DNA of 64,000 nt from Telmatactis stephensoni (taxonomy: Eukaryota; Cnidaria; Anthozoa; Actiniaria; Isophelliidae). Below are positions 63,973 through 64,000 of this stretch, one piece after another. The notes beneath the pieces were generated by a model. The model did no database searches, was not told the origin of the DNA, and saw nothing but the letters and a program-made list of their open reading frames with translations. Positions within the stretch are counted from its first letter, which is position 1, and the number at the start of each line of letters is the position of its first letter. A program made the translations under genes and the position numbers. The stretch spans positions 87,001 through 151,000 of the forward strand of contig JALIZF010001756.1 in assembly GCA_029948255.1 (NCBI GenBank), read 5' to 3'.

Positions 63973-64000
63973 TTAAGGTGGCTCGACTTGGTTTTGTTTG
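63973..64000. mobile_element. start of a third TTAA family 2 element, cut by the window edge
   Basis: TTAAGGTGGCTCGACTTGGT repeats the terminus of the two preceding elements; the rest lies outside the window. Confidence 0.7.

Overview
The window is animal nuclear DNA. It is AT-rich and has spliced genes with GT-AG introns and clear orthologues of animal proteins (PCNP, CFAP95, PRMT9, a NAT16/HisAT-like acetyltransferase). Non-coding space is packed with small inverted-repeat elements, LINE and Penelope-like remnants. I favour a marine non-bilaterian such as a cnidarian, but this is inference; a sponge or another marine invertebrate is not excluded. All gene models were joined by hand from open frames, splice signals and intron phase, without alignment or transcript data.

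Region by region. (1) 0.9-4.2 kb, minus: PCNP, five exons. (2) 4.26-5.57 kb, plus: a two-exon nucleoside hydrolase (NH1) facing away from PCNP. (3) 5.6-10 kb: repeats, a Penelope GIY-YIG remnant and a broken 3' end of CFAP95. (4) 10.1-11.9 kb, plus: a second nucleoside hydrolase (NH2), preceded by a scrap of PCNP exon 1. (5) 12.5-15.8 kb, minus: CFAP95, six exons. Parts 2-5 are a tandem segmental duplication of a PCNP / hydrolase / CFAP95 block. (6) 15.9-18.9 kb, plus: PRMT9, two exons, divergent from CFAP95. (7) 22.6-29.8 kb: two intronless NAT16/HisAT-like acetyltransferase genes separated by about 5 kb of mobile-element debris. (8) 30.8-56.1 kb, minus: one large gene that I assemble from 28 exons. 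(9) 58.2-60.7 kb, minus: a two-exon Gfo/Idh/MocA oxidoreductase resembling inositol 2-dehydrogenase. (10) 60.8-64 kb: giant palindromic elements bounded by TTAA.

The most interesting object is the gene in part 8. Its 28 predicted exons join without a frame break into about 1585 codons. They encode a type I membrane protein: signal peptide, discoidin (F5/8C) domain, two fucolectin-like galactose-binding modules, two more discoidin domains, an Ig-like domain, a fibronectin-III-like domain, five Calx-beta domains, one transmembrane helix and a tail of only a few residues. Every extracellular module is bounded by phase-1 introns. I do not recognise this architecture as a named protein; it looks like a carbohydrate-binding, calcium-dependent adhesion or recognition receptor.

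Other genes are housekeeping or metabolic (arginine methylation of splicing factors, nucleoside salvage, a ciliary protein, sugar or inositol oxidation, amino-acid or histidine N-acetylation) and do not form an operon-like unit.
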